Counted from the stretch's first letter, positions 1 to 5,953 are shown. The stretch is 6,691 nucleotides of DNA from Burkholderiales bacterium (GCA_028869035.1 JAGWTL010000163.1:1-6691); one strand, 5' to 3'. Notes: a model not told the origin generated them from the letters alone. Translations and numbers: made by a program.

Positions 1-1075
1 AGGGCAGCAGGCGGCTCATGGCCAGCACCGCGCCCATGCGCCCGGCCGCCTGGTAACCCGGCAGCAGCTGCAACTGCTGCAACCAGTCCTCATCCTGCAG
101 CACCGTGCACAGGGCCTGCACGGCCGGCTCGTCCAGCGCCGACTTCAGGCACACCAGGTGGTAATCCTCCTGCACCAGGGGCACGAAGTCCAGGCCGCGC
201 GCACGCGCGGCCGCCTCGATCCCCAGGCCTGCGTCGGCCTGGCCGGCGGCAATGGCCTGGGCCACGGCCGCGTGCGAAGGCTCGGTGTGGCGGTAGCCCT
301 TGATGCGGCCGGGTGTGATGCGCTGCTGCTTCAACATCTCGTCGAGCAGCACGCGTGTGCCCGTGCCCAGGGCGCGGTTCACGAAACGCGCGCCGCCGCC
401 GGCCAGCTGCTGCAGGCTGTGCAGCTTGAGCGGGTTGCCGCGCGCCACCATCAGGCCCTGGCTGCGCCGCGCAAAGCCGATGATCTTGTGCAGGCCGGGC
501 TTGAGCAGGGGTTTGTAGGTCTTTTCGGCCAACGAGCCTGCGCCGGGCTGCTGCGCCGTGTGAAAGCCCGCCATCACGCAGCGTCCCTCGTTGAGCGCGC
601 GCAGCGCGTCCACGCTGCCCATGAAACGCACGTCCAGGTGCAGCTGGTGCTGGCTGGCGGCATGTGTGCGCAAGGCGCTCAAGGCGTCGTCGTGGCTGGC
701 GTAGAGCGTGAGCACGTGCACCGAGTCGTCGAAGGCCAGGGCGTAGGCGCGCTCCAGGTCGGCGCGCAGCGACTCGATCTGCGGTGAGAGGCGGGCCTGC
801 GCCTGCCGTTCGGCCCACAGCAGCTTGTGGCCGAACTCGCTCAGGCGCGCGGCCTGGCCCTTCTCCCAGATCAGCAGCTCGTTGCCCAGCTCGTTCTCCC
901 AGCGCTTGAACTCGCCCCAGACGTGGCGGTAGGACAGGCCCAGCAGCCGCGCGGCGGCCGAGATCGAGCCGCTCTCCTGCACCGCGTGCAGCAGGTCCAG
1001 CAGGGGGTTGCGGATCAGGCCGGTCTGCGGCTGCGCCTGCGGGACGAATGTGTAGTGGAACTGCAACCTATGCAC
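1..1075 (-). CDS. ModE-like HTH regulator with PBP-like domain, partial
   Basis: Probable transcriptional regulator of the divergent tungstate/molybdate uptake operon, sensing the oxyanion or cofactor status through its C-terminal domain; the ligand is inferred from position only. The frame reads 358 residues from GTG 1075 to the window edge, where it is still open, so a short C-terminal piece is missing. Residues about 20-90 form a winged helix-turn-helix of the ModE/LysR type (SGSISAAARLLGLSYRHVWG, then a wing around KGQAARLSEFG). Residues about 118-345 form a periplasmic-binding-protein-like domain of the PBP_like type, with the family-like stretches NRALGTGTRVLLDE and EPSHAAVAQAIAAGQADAGL. 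There is no TOBE domain in the visible part, unlike classical ModE. GTG 1075 is preferred because an in-frame TGA lies just upstream and no ATG occurs near; TTG at 1066 is the alternative. Neither has a strong Shine-Dalgarno sequence. Family call is firm; the ligand is not. Confidence 0.85.
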   Translation of the reverse strand, partial: MHRLQFHYTFVPQAQPQTGLIRNPLLDLLHAVQESGSISAAARLLGLSYRHVWGEFKRWENELGNELLIWEKGQAARLSEFGHKLLWAERQAQARLSPQIESLRADLERAYALAFDDSVHVLTLYASHDDALSALRTHAASQHQLHLDVRFMGSVDALRALNEGRCVMAGFHTAQQPGAGSLAEKTYKPLLKPGLHKIIGFARRSQGLMVARGNPLKLHSLQQLAGGGARFVNRALGTGTRVLLDEMLKQQRITPGRIKGYRHTEPSHAAVAQAIAAGQADAGLGIEAAARARGLDFVPLVQEDYHLVCLKSALDEPAVQALCTVLQDEDWLQQLQLLPGYQAAGRMGAVLAMSRLLP

Positions 1076-1136
1076 GGTGGTTCATATGGTGGGGTTTTGG
1101 ACTCATCCGTACGATACCCGAGAAGCATTCCGATCC
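1076..1136. promoter_or_regulatory. Divergent control region of regulator and tup operon
   Basis: This 61-base gap separates two divergent starts and must hold the tup promoter and probably the operator; the minus-strand promoter must also lie in it or in the start of tupB. It is visibly less GC-rich than its surroundings. It contains the palindromes CATATG (1083-1088) and CGTACG (1108-1113), and a short dyad AACC-N10-GGTT (1065-1082) straddles the regulator start. TTGGAC (1097-1102) resembles a -35 box but no convincing -10 follows at the right distance, so I do not assign a promoter. GAGAAG (1120-1125), 11 bases before ATG 1137, is a modest ribosome binding site for the permease gene. Confidence 0.45.
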
Positions 1137-1880
1137 ATGTCCACGTTCACCGAAAGCGCGAGCACGGCGCTGCAACTCATCCGCACCCTCGATCCCGCCC
1201 TGCTGACCATCGTCGGCCGTTCGCTGGCGGTCAGCGCGACGGCCTGCGCCATGGCCTGCGTCCTGGGCCTGGTGCTCGGCGCCTGGCTGGGCGTGGCGCG
1301 CTTCCCCGGGCGCGACGCCCTGCTCACCCTGCTCAACACCCTGCTGGCCGTGCCCTCGGTGGTGGTGGGCCTGGTGGTCTATCTGCTGCTCTCGCGTTCG
1401 GGGCCGCTGGGTCACCTGGGCTGGCTCTTCAACTTCCAGGCCATGGTGCTGGCCCAGGTCATCCTGGTGCTGCCCGTGGCCATGGCCCTGACGCGCCAGG
1501 TCATCGAGGACGCCGAAACCCAGCACGGCGAGCAGTTGCGCTCCCTGGGCGCGGGCACCGGCCTGCGCGGCCTGCTGCTGGCCTGGGACGAACGCTACGC
1601 TTTGCTGACCATGCTCATGGCCTCCTTCGGGCGCGCCATCTCCGAGGTCGGCGCCGTGATGATCGTCGGCGGCAACATCGACGGCTTCACGCGGGTCATG
1701 ACCACCGCCATCGCCCTGGAGACCAGCAAGGGCGACCTGCCTCTGGCCCTGGCCCTGGGGCTGATCCTGCTGGGCGTGGTGCTGGGCCTCAACACCCTGA
1801 TCGCGCTGGTGCGCCGCTGGCGCGAGCGTGTCGAGGGCGGTGGCCGCAGCTTGAGCATGGGTGTGGAGGCTGCTGCATGA
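1137..1880 (+). CDS. tupB: Tungstate-type ABC transporter permease (TupB-like)
   Basis: Inner-membrane permease of an oxyanion ABC importer, expected to pass tungstate (or molybdate) delivered by the TupA-like protein encoded two genes downstream. The 247-residue product has about five hydrophobic segments (roughly residues 20-50, 61-86, 100-118, 155-178 and 202-226). Between the third and fourth lies the ATPase-coupling (EAA) loop, around E124-R166, with the conserved-looking stretch GRAISEVGAVMIVGGNI right after it. Length and pattern fit single-component permeases of the TupB family, which are shorter than sugar or amino-acid permeases. ATG 1137 is chosen because GAGAAG precedes it and the protein then begins close to the first membrane segment; GTG 1077 and ATG 1086 would add an unlikely 17-20 residue leader running almost to the divergent start. 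The stop overlaps the next gene's start in ATGA. Tungstate rather than molybdate specificity is inferred from the TupA-like partner. Confidence 0.88.
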   Translation: MSTFTESASTALQLIRTLDPALLTIVGRSLAVSATACAMACVLGLVLGAWLGVARFPGRDALLTLLNTLLAVPSVVVGLVVYLLLSRSGPLGHLGWLFNFQAMVLAQVILVLPVAMALTRQVIEDAETQHGEQLRSLGAGTGLRGLLLAWDERYALLTMLMASFGRAISEVGAVMIVGGNIDGFTRVMTTAIALETSKGDLPLALALGLILLGVVLGLNTLIALVRRWRERVEGGGRSLSMGVEAAA

Positions 1881-2659
1881 GCGCAGTACTGTCCCCCCCC
1901 GCAGCCACGCTGCACGAGTTGAGCGCAGCAGCCATCGAGCGCACGGCCCGCCCGGTGTTCGAGTTGCAGTCCGCCAACCTGGCTTTCGGTGCGCTACAAG
2001 CCCTGCGCGAGGTGACACTCACCATTGCCCCCGGCGAATCCGTGGCCCTGGTCGGCGCCAATGGCAGCGGCAAGAGCACTTTGCTGCGGGTCTTGCACGG
2101 CCTGCTGCGGCCCACGGCCGGCAGCTGTGTGGCCGACGCAGGCCTGCGCCAGGCCATGCTCTTTCAACGTCCTTTCATGCTGCGCACCAGCGCGCAGAAC
2201 AATGTGGCCCTGGCCCTGTGGCTGCGCGGCACACCCTGGCGCGAGGCCCGGGCCCTGGCCCTGGCCGCCATCGAGCGTGTGGGCCTGCAGCACCAGGCCG
2301 GCCAGAGCGCGCGCACGCTCTCGGGCGGGCAGCAGCAGCGCCTGGCGCTGGCGCGCGCCTGGGCCCTGCGGCCCGAGGTGCTGCTGCTGGACGAACCCAC
2401 GGCCAGCCTGGACCCGCACGCCAAGCGCGAGGTCGAGCAGCTCATGGCCGAATTCGCCGCCGGCACGGCCGGACGGCCCATGACCGTCGTCTTCGCCAGC
2501 CACAACCTGGGCCAGGTCAAGCGCCTGGCCACGCGCGTCATCTACCTGGAGTTCGGCCAGGTGCTGGCCGACCTGCCGGTGCAGGAATTTTTCGATGCAG
2601 TACGCCTGCAGTCCGTCTCACCATCCGCAGCCATGTTCGTCAAAGGAGAACTCGCATGA
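1877..2659 (+). CDS. tupC: Tungstate-type ABC transporter ATPase (TupC-like)
   Basis: Cytoplasmic ATPase that powers the TupB-like permease. The 260-residue product has every key ABC motif: Walker A GANGSGKST (residues 60-68), Q-loop Q97, signature LSGGQQQR (148-155), Walker B LLLDEP (169-174), D-loop SLD (177-179) and H-loop His209. There is no C-terminal TOBE domain, which separates it from ModC, where that domain binds molybdate. About 25 residues precede the first strand of the ABC fold, a small N-terminal extension. The start ATG 1877 overlaps the tupB stop (ATGA) and has GGAGG at 1865-1869, seven bases upstream, which settles the start. Its own stop overlaps the tupA start. A run of eight C lies in codons 6-8. 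Assignment to a tungstate system rests on neighbours and the lack of TOBE; the ABC family call is certain. Confidence 0.92.
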   Translation: MSAVLSPPAATLHELSAAAIERTARPVFELQSANLAFGALQALREVTLTIAPGESVALVGANGSGKSTLLRVLHGLLRPTAGSCVADAGLRQAMLFQRPFMLRTSAQNNVALALWLRGTPWREARALALAAIERVGLQHQAGQSARTLSGGQQQRLALARAWALRPEVLLLDEPTASLDPHAKREVEQLMAEFAAGTAGRPMTVVFASHNLGQVKRLATRVIYLEFGQVLADLPVQEFFDAVRLQSVSPSAAMFVKGELA

Positions 2660-3471
2660 ACCGTTACACCACCCTCTTCCGCCAGGCCGCCCTGGGCCTC
2701 ACTCTGGCGGTGGCCACGCTGGCCGCTTCGGCGCAGCAGACCATCGTCATGTCCTCGACCACCTCCACCGAGCAGTCGGGCCTGTTCTCTTACCTGCTGC
2801 CCGCCTTCAAGGCGGCCAGCGGCATCGACATCAAGGTCGTGGCCCTGGGCACCGGCCAGGCCCTGGACATGGCGCGCCGTGGTGATGCCGACGTGGTCTT
2901 CGTGCACGACCAGGCGGCCGAGGAAAAGTTTGTCGCCGAAGGCTGGGGCCTCAAGCGCCAGGCGGTCATGTACAACGACTTCGTGCTGATCGGCCCCAAG
3001 GCCGACCCGCTGGCCACCAAGGGCAGCGACATCGTCGCGGCGCTCAAGAAGCTGGCCGCCGCCAATGGCGACTTCATCTCGCGCGGCGACAAGAGCGGCA
3101 CGCACGCGGCCGAACTGCGCTACTGGAAGCTGGCCGGCCTGGGGGCCAAGGGCAGCGGCTACAAGGAATGCGGCTGCGGCATGGGCCCGGCGCTCAATAT
3201 CGCCGCCTCCAGCGGCGCCTATGTGCTGGCCGACCGCGGCACCTGGCTCAACTTCAAGAACCGCGCCGACCTGACCATCCTGGTCGAAGGCGACAAGCGC
3301 CTCTTCAATCAGTACGGCGTGATGGTGGTCAACCCCGCCAGGCACCCGCAGGTCAAGCTGGCCCAGGCGCAGAAGTTCGTCGACTGGGTGGTCTCGCCCG
3401 CCGGCCAGAGCGCCATCGCTGCCTACAAGATCGGCGGCGAACAGCTCTTCTTCCCGAACGCGGGCCAGTAA
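2656..3471 (+). CDS. tupA: Tungstate-type ABC substrate-binding protein (TupA-like)
   Basis: Periplasmic oxyanion-binding protein that feeds the TupB/TupC-like importer. The 271-residue precursor has a Sec signal peptide: basic start (MNRYTTLFR), hydrophobic core and cleavage site ASA|Q after residue 26. The mature protein opens with the serine/threonine-rich segment SSTTSTEQSG (33-42), equivalent to the TTTS-type oxyanion loop of TupA, and carries GDADVVFVHD (76-85), SRGDKSGTH (142-150) and LADRGTWLNF (191-200), all typical of the TupA branch rather than ModA. The pair of cysteines in ECGCGMGP (171-178) is notable for an exported protein. AAAGGAG at 2642-2648, seven bases before ATG 2656, and the ATGA overlap with the ATPase gene fix the start. 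Gene order here is B-C-A, not the A-B-C of the first described tup operons. A molybdate or mixed specificity cannot be excluded from sequence. Confidence 0.92.
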   Translation: MNRYTTLFRQAALGLTLAVATLAASAQQTIVMSSTTSTEQSGLFSYLLPAFKAASGIDIKVVALGTGQALDMARRGDADVVFVHDQAAEEKFVAEGWGLKRQAVMYNDFVLIGPKADPLATKGSDIVAALKKLAAANGDFISRGDKSGTHAAELRYWKLAGLGAKGSGYKECGCGMGPALNIAASSGAYVLADRGTWLNFKNRADLTILVEGDKRLFNQYGVMVVNPARHPQVKLAQAQKFVDWVVSPAGQSAIAAYKIGGEQLFFPNAGQ

Positions 3472-3486
3472 ACCGGGCCGTGCGGC

Positions 3487-4293
3487 ATGAAGCGCATCAG
3501 CTGGCTGTTCGGCGCCCTGGTGCTCGCAGCTTGCGCCATGAACGATAAGGCGGCCGTGCCCGCCGCGCCGGTTCCGGTCTACGCGGCGGGCAGCCTGCGC
3601 GAGGCGCTCACCGCCATCGCCGCCGACTTCGAGGCCCGCAGCGGCCACAAGGTCGCGCTCACCTTCGGCGCCTCCGGCCTGCTGCGCGAGCGCATCGAGA
3701 AGGGAGAGGGTGCGCAGGTTTTTGCCTCGGCGGATACCGATCACCCTCAGCGCCTGGCTGCGCGCGGGGGCTGGCTGGCCCCCCAGGTTTTTACGCGCAA
3801 CAGCCTGTGCGCGCTCACGGCCGCGCACATCGCGGCCAGGCCCCCCACGCTGCTGGCCACGATGTTGCGCACCGACGTGCGCGTGGGCACTTCCACCCCC
3901 AAGGCCGACCCTTCGGGCGACTACGCCTGGATGCTGTTCCGCAAGGCCGAGGCCGTGCAGGCCGGGGCCTATGCCGCGCTCGACGCCAAGGCGCTCATGC
4001 TCACGGGTGGCGCCGACTCGCCCAAACCGCCGGCCGGCCGCGGCACCTATGCCTGGGTCATGGACCGGGGCCGGGCCGATGTCTTCCTGACCTACTGCAC
4101 CAACGCCGTGTCCGCACAGCAGGAGGTGCCGCGCCTGAAGATCGTGCAGGTTCCGCCCGAGCTGCAGGTGGGTGCGGCCTACGGCCTCACCTTGCGCGGC
4201 GATGCGCCGCCGGCGGCACGCGCCTTTGTGGCCCATCTGCTCTCGGCCGAAGGCCAGGCGGTGCTGCAACGCTACGGCTTCGGCGCGCCATGA
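3487..4293 (+). CDS. ModA-like molybdate/oxyanion-binding lipoprotein
   Basis: A second solute-binding protein of the ModA type (bacterial extracellular solute-binding family 11), 268 residues, probably binding molybdate or tungstate outside the inner membrane. Typical segments are AAGSL (residues 33-37), FGASG (60-64), ASAD (80-83), STPKADPSGDYAW (136-148), TYCTNA (202-207) and GQAVLQRYGF (256-265). Ser36 and Ser63 sit where ModA serines contact the oxyanion, as inferred by motif position. The leader ends in a clean lipobox LAAC (13-16), so Cys16 should be lipidated; binding proteins of Gram-negative bacteria are more often soluble. Residue +2 is Ala, so an inner-membrane retention Asp is absent. 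It starts 15 bases after tupA with a poor Shine-Dalgarno sequence, and a later start at Met18 would destroy the leader. It has no permease or ATPase of its own in the window. The family call is firm, substrate less so. Confidence 0.85.
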   Translation: MKRISWLFGALVLAACAMNDKAAVPAAPVPVYAAGSLREALTAIAADFEARSGHKVALTFGASGLLRERIEKGEGAQVFASADTDHPQRLAARGGWLAPQVFTRNSLCALTAAHIAARPPTLLATMLRTDVRVGTSTPKADPSGDYAWMLFRKAEAVQAGAYAALDAKALMLTGGADSPKPPAGRGTYAWVMDRGRADVFLTYCTNAVSAQQEVPRLKIVQVPPELQVGAAYGLTLRGDAPPAARAFVAHLLSAEGQAVLQRYGFGAP

Positions 4294-4493
4294 AAACCCT
4301 GCTCTTCCTGTTCTGCTGTTGGGCCGGCGCCGCGCAGGCGGCCGAGCCCGTGCTGCTGCAGATGGGTGGTTTGGTGCAGCACAAGCTCGCGCTCACGGCG
4401 CAGGATCTGCGGTCCCTGCAGGACCTGCGCCCCGGACCGCGCCATGTGCGCTGGCTGACCTCGGTCGAGGTCCTGCTGGCTCCGAGCCGTTAG
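4290..4493 (+). CDS. Internally deleted secreted molybdopterin oxidoreductase-like protein
   Basis: A 67-residue frame that looks like a degraded or miniaturised member of the small periplasmic molybdopterin-dependent oxidoreductases (sulfite-oxidase-type Mo domain). The signal peptide is clear: MKTLLFLFCCWAGAAQA|AEP. Then comes GGLVQHKLALTAQDLRSL (residues 26-43), resembling the family's N-terminal 'G-V-x-P-x-x-L-T-x-x-D-L-x-x-L' segment, followed at once by RPGPRHVRWLTSVEVL, resembling its C-terminal end. The central 90 or so residues that would carry the cofactor fold are absent. I know the full-length family as about 150-170 residues from memory. The start is an ATGA overlap with the preceding gene, so it is coupled to the uptake operon. 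The stop TAG overlaps the stop of the convergent LysR gene. It may be a pseudogene still read as an open frame. The assignment is motif recognition only and moderately sure. Confidence 0.55.
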   Translation: MKTLLFLFCCWAGAAQAAEPVLLQMGGLVQHKLALTAQDLRSLQDLRPGPRHVRWLTSVEVLLAPSR

Positions 4494-5395
4494 TCCTGCC
4501 GGAACAGCGCATGCACCAGCTTGCGCAGCCAGGTGTGGGCCGGATCTTTCTGAAAGCGCTGGTGCCAGAACAGGTGCACGTCGATCACCGGTGACTTCAT
4601 GGGCGTGTCGACGTAGCGCACTTCCCCGTGCTGCACGAAGAACGCCGCCAGGTCGCGCGGCACGGTGGCGATCAGGTCCGAGGTCTCGACGATGGGCAGC
4701 AGGCTCATGAAGTGCGAGAGCTCCACCACCACGCGCCGCTGCATGCCCCTGGCCTGCAGGAACTGCTCGAACACGTGTTCGCGGCCGTCGGGCTTGACCA
4801 CCGCGTGCGAGGCCTTGAGGAACTGCGCCAGCGTGAGCTTGCCCTTGCCCAATGGATGCCCCTTGCGCAGCAGGCACACGTGCGAACTGCGGATCAGGCG
4901 CTGCTGGTAGAAGCCCGCCTTGTGCAGGTCGGGGAAATAACCGATGGCCAGCTCGGCCGCGCCCGATTCCAGCGCCGAGGCTGCGGCATGGCGCGGCATG
5001 GCCAGGGTCTTGAGATTGACCTGCGGCGCCTGCTCGGCCAGGCGGGCCAGCAGGCGCGGCAGGAAGTTCATCTCGGCGATGTCGGGCGTCAGCAGGGTGT
5101 AGACGCGCTGGCTGTTGGCCGGATCGAAGACCGTGGGCTGCAGCACCTCGGTCTGGATGGTCAGCACCAGGGGCCGGATCACCGCGCCCAGGCTCTCGGC
5201 GCGCGGGGTGGGGTTCATCAGGGCGCCGGCGCGCACGAACAGCGGGTCGTTGAAGAGCACGCGCAGCCGCGCCACCGCCGCGCTCATGGCCGGCTGGCTC
5301 AGGCCCAGAGCCTCGCCGGCGCGCGTCACGTTGCGGTGCTGCAGCATGGCGTCGAACACCACGAGCAGGTTCAGGTCGACCGATCGTATATCCAT
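4490..5395 (-). CDS. LysR-family regulator, NahR/NagR/DntR type
   Basis: Transcriptional regulator expected to bind an aromatic inducer and activate the divergent DUF336/amidohydrolase genes. The 301-residue length is standard. The N-terminus MDIRSVDLNLLVVFDAML and the helix-turn-helix at about residues 22-45 (TRAGEALGLSQPAMSAAVAR) are those of LysR proteins. The effector domain has features shared with DntR/NahR: DIAEMNFLPRLL (105-116), DLIATVP (240-246) and LFWHQRFQKDPAHTWLRKL (275-293). Those relatives respond to salicylate-like or nitroaromatic compounds, but the inducer here is unknown. ATG 5395 is the natural start, being the family's first residue, though its Shine-Dalgarno sequence is weak. 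It is divergently placed 121 bp from the next gene, the classical LysR layout, and its stop codon overlaps that of the convergent 67-codon frame. The family call is certain and the target is inferred. Confidence 0.93.
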   Translation of the reverse strand: MDIRSVDLNLLVVFDAMLQHRNVTRAGEALGLSQPAMSAAVARLRVLFNDPLFVRAGALMNPTPRAESLGAVIRPLVLTIQTEVLQPTVFDPANSQRVYTLLTPDIAEMNFLPRLLARLAEQAPQVNLKTLAMPRHAAASALESGAAELAIGYFPDLHKAGFYQQRLIRSSHVCLLRKGHPLGKGKLTLAQFLKASHAVVKPDGREHVFEQFLQARGMQRRVVVELSHFMSLLPIVETSDLIATVPRDLAAFFVQHGEVRYVDTPMKSPVIDVHLFWHQRFQKDPAHTWLRKLVHALFRQD

Positions 5396-5401
5396 GCCGT
5401 G

Positions 5402-5423
5402 GATTCTATGTATTTATGGAATC
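5402..5423. promoter_or_regulatory. Candidate LysR-type operator dyad
   Basis: A 22-bp inverted repeat with perfect five-base arms, GATTC-N12-GAATC, and two more matching pairs inside (AT at 5408-5409 with AT at 5416-5417). It is AT-rich in a GC-rich window, and begins seven bases before the LysR start codon. T5404 and A5416 satisfy the T-N11-A spacing of LysR boxes. Its position would let the regulator repress its own gene and activate the divergent operon. A weak promoter candidate for that operon, TAGATC (5427-5432) with TAGACT (5450-5455) at 17-bp spacing, places the dyad slightly upstream of -35. Binding is inferred. Confidence 0.5.
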
Positions 5424-5516
5424 GACTAGATCAATGATGGGGCTCTCCCTAGACTCGCCTTCATCACTGAATTGATCCGCGTCAAGACGGGTCCGACCCA
5501 CGAGGAGACAGACAAG
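5424..5516 (+). promoter_or_regulatory. Leader and promoter region of the DUF336/amidohydrolase operon
   Basis: The rest of the divergent gap. It holds an exact inverted repeat GATCAAT (5429-5435) / ATTGATC (5471-5477), with extra pairing of TGAT (5435-5438) and ATCA (5463-5466), enclosing the candidate -10 box TAGACT (5450-5455). It could be a second protein-binding site or a leader hairpin, depending on where transcription starts. GAGGAGA (5502-5508) is a strong Shine-Dalgarno sequence with suitable spacing to GTG 5517, and decides that start over the in-frame TTG at 5472. Confidence 0.4.
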
Positions 5517-5942
5517 GTGCAGACACTCACGCTCGCCCAGGCGCAGCAGATCCTGGCCGGCGCCCTGGCCCATTCCAAGGCCGCCGGCTACAAGCCCATG
5601 GGCGTTGTCGTGCTCGACGAGGCGGGCCACCTCAAGGCCTATGCCCGCGAGGACGGTGCCAGCATGTTCCGCTTCGAGGTGGCCCAGGCCAAGGCCTGGG
5701 GCGCCGTGGGCATGGGCGCCTCCAGCCGCCTGCTGGGCCAGCGCGCCAAGGACAACCCCAATTTCTTCGTGTCCCTGGCCGCCACGGCCGGTGGCAAGTT
5801 CCTGCCGCAGACTGGCGCCGTGCTCATCAAGAACGCCGCCGGCGAGACCTTGGGCGCGGTGGGCGCCAGTGGTGGCACGGGGGACGAGGACGAGGCCATC
5901 TGCGCCGCTGGTGTGCAGTCGGCAGGTCTGGTCGTCGGCTGA
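5517..5942 (+). CDS. GlcG/HbpS-family (DUF336) heme-binding-like protein
   Basis: A 141-residue single-domain protein of the GlcG/HbpS (DUF336) family. Members include a Streptomyces heme-binding sensor protein and many small proteins of unknown role encoded beside catabolic enzymes, so the function here is uncertain. Family features are GYKPMGVVVLDEAGHLKAYA (residues 24-43), a central FRFEVAQAKAW (52-62) helix, GAVLIKN (101-107) and the C-terminal GAVGASGGTGDEDEAICAAG (113-132). No signal peptide is visible, so a cytoplasmic location is likely. The start is GTG 5517 because GAGGAGA lies nine to ten bases upstream; starting at TTG 5472 would add 15 residues rich in charged amino acids that the family lacks. 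It is the first gene after the divergent LysR control region and is followed after 11 bases by the amidohydrolase, so the two are likely co-transcribed. Confidence 0.88.
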   Translation: MQTLTLAQAQQILAGALAHSKAAGYKPMGVVVLDEAGHLKAYAREDGASMFRFEVAQAKAWGAVGMGASSRLLGQRAKDNPNFFVSLAATAGGKFLPQTGAVLIKNAAGETLGAVGASGGTGDEDEAICAAGVQSAGLVVG

Positions 5943-5953
5943 GAAGGTCGCGC

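Noticed and set aside
158..787. Plus-strand open frame opposite the regulator
   Set aside because: Its complement encodes a well-recognised PBP-like domain; the plus-strand product shows no family features.
1077..1136. Earlier permease starts at GTG 1077 or ATG 1086
   Set aside because: They would abut the divergent regulator start and leave no room for a promoter; the added residues do not look like family sequence.
827..1876. Upstream extension of the ATPase reading frame
   Set aside because: The frame stays open through the regulator and permease by base composition; GGAGG and the ATGA overlap place the true start at 1877.
1861..2655. Upstream extension of the TupA reading frame, suggesting an ATPase-TupA fusion
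   Set aside because: The extra residues are out of frame with the ATPase and low-complexity; a signal peptide and strong Shine-Dalgarno sequence mark the start at 2656.
2542..4269. Long minus-strand open frame of 575 codons opposite tupA and the ModA-like gene
   Set aside because: It lies antisense to two clearly recognised proteins, has no recognisable domain, and is rich in Gly, Arg, Ala and His as expected for a shadow frame in GC-rich DNA.
4478..4488. Palindrome GGCTCCGAGCC as a terminator at the convergent junction
   Set aside because: The loop would be a single base unless the stem shrinks to three pairs, and no T run follows on either strand.
4628..5437. Plus-strand open frame opposite the LysR gene
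   Set aside because: Antisense to an unmistakable LysR protein, with shadow-like composition.
5472..5516. TTG start for the DUF336 protein
   Set aside because: No Shine-Dalgarno sequence precedes it, while GAGGAGA sits correctly before GTG 5517.
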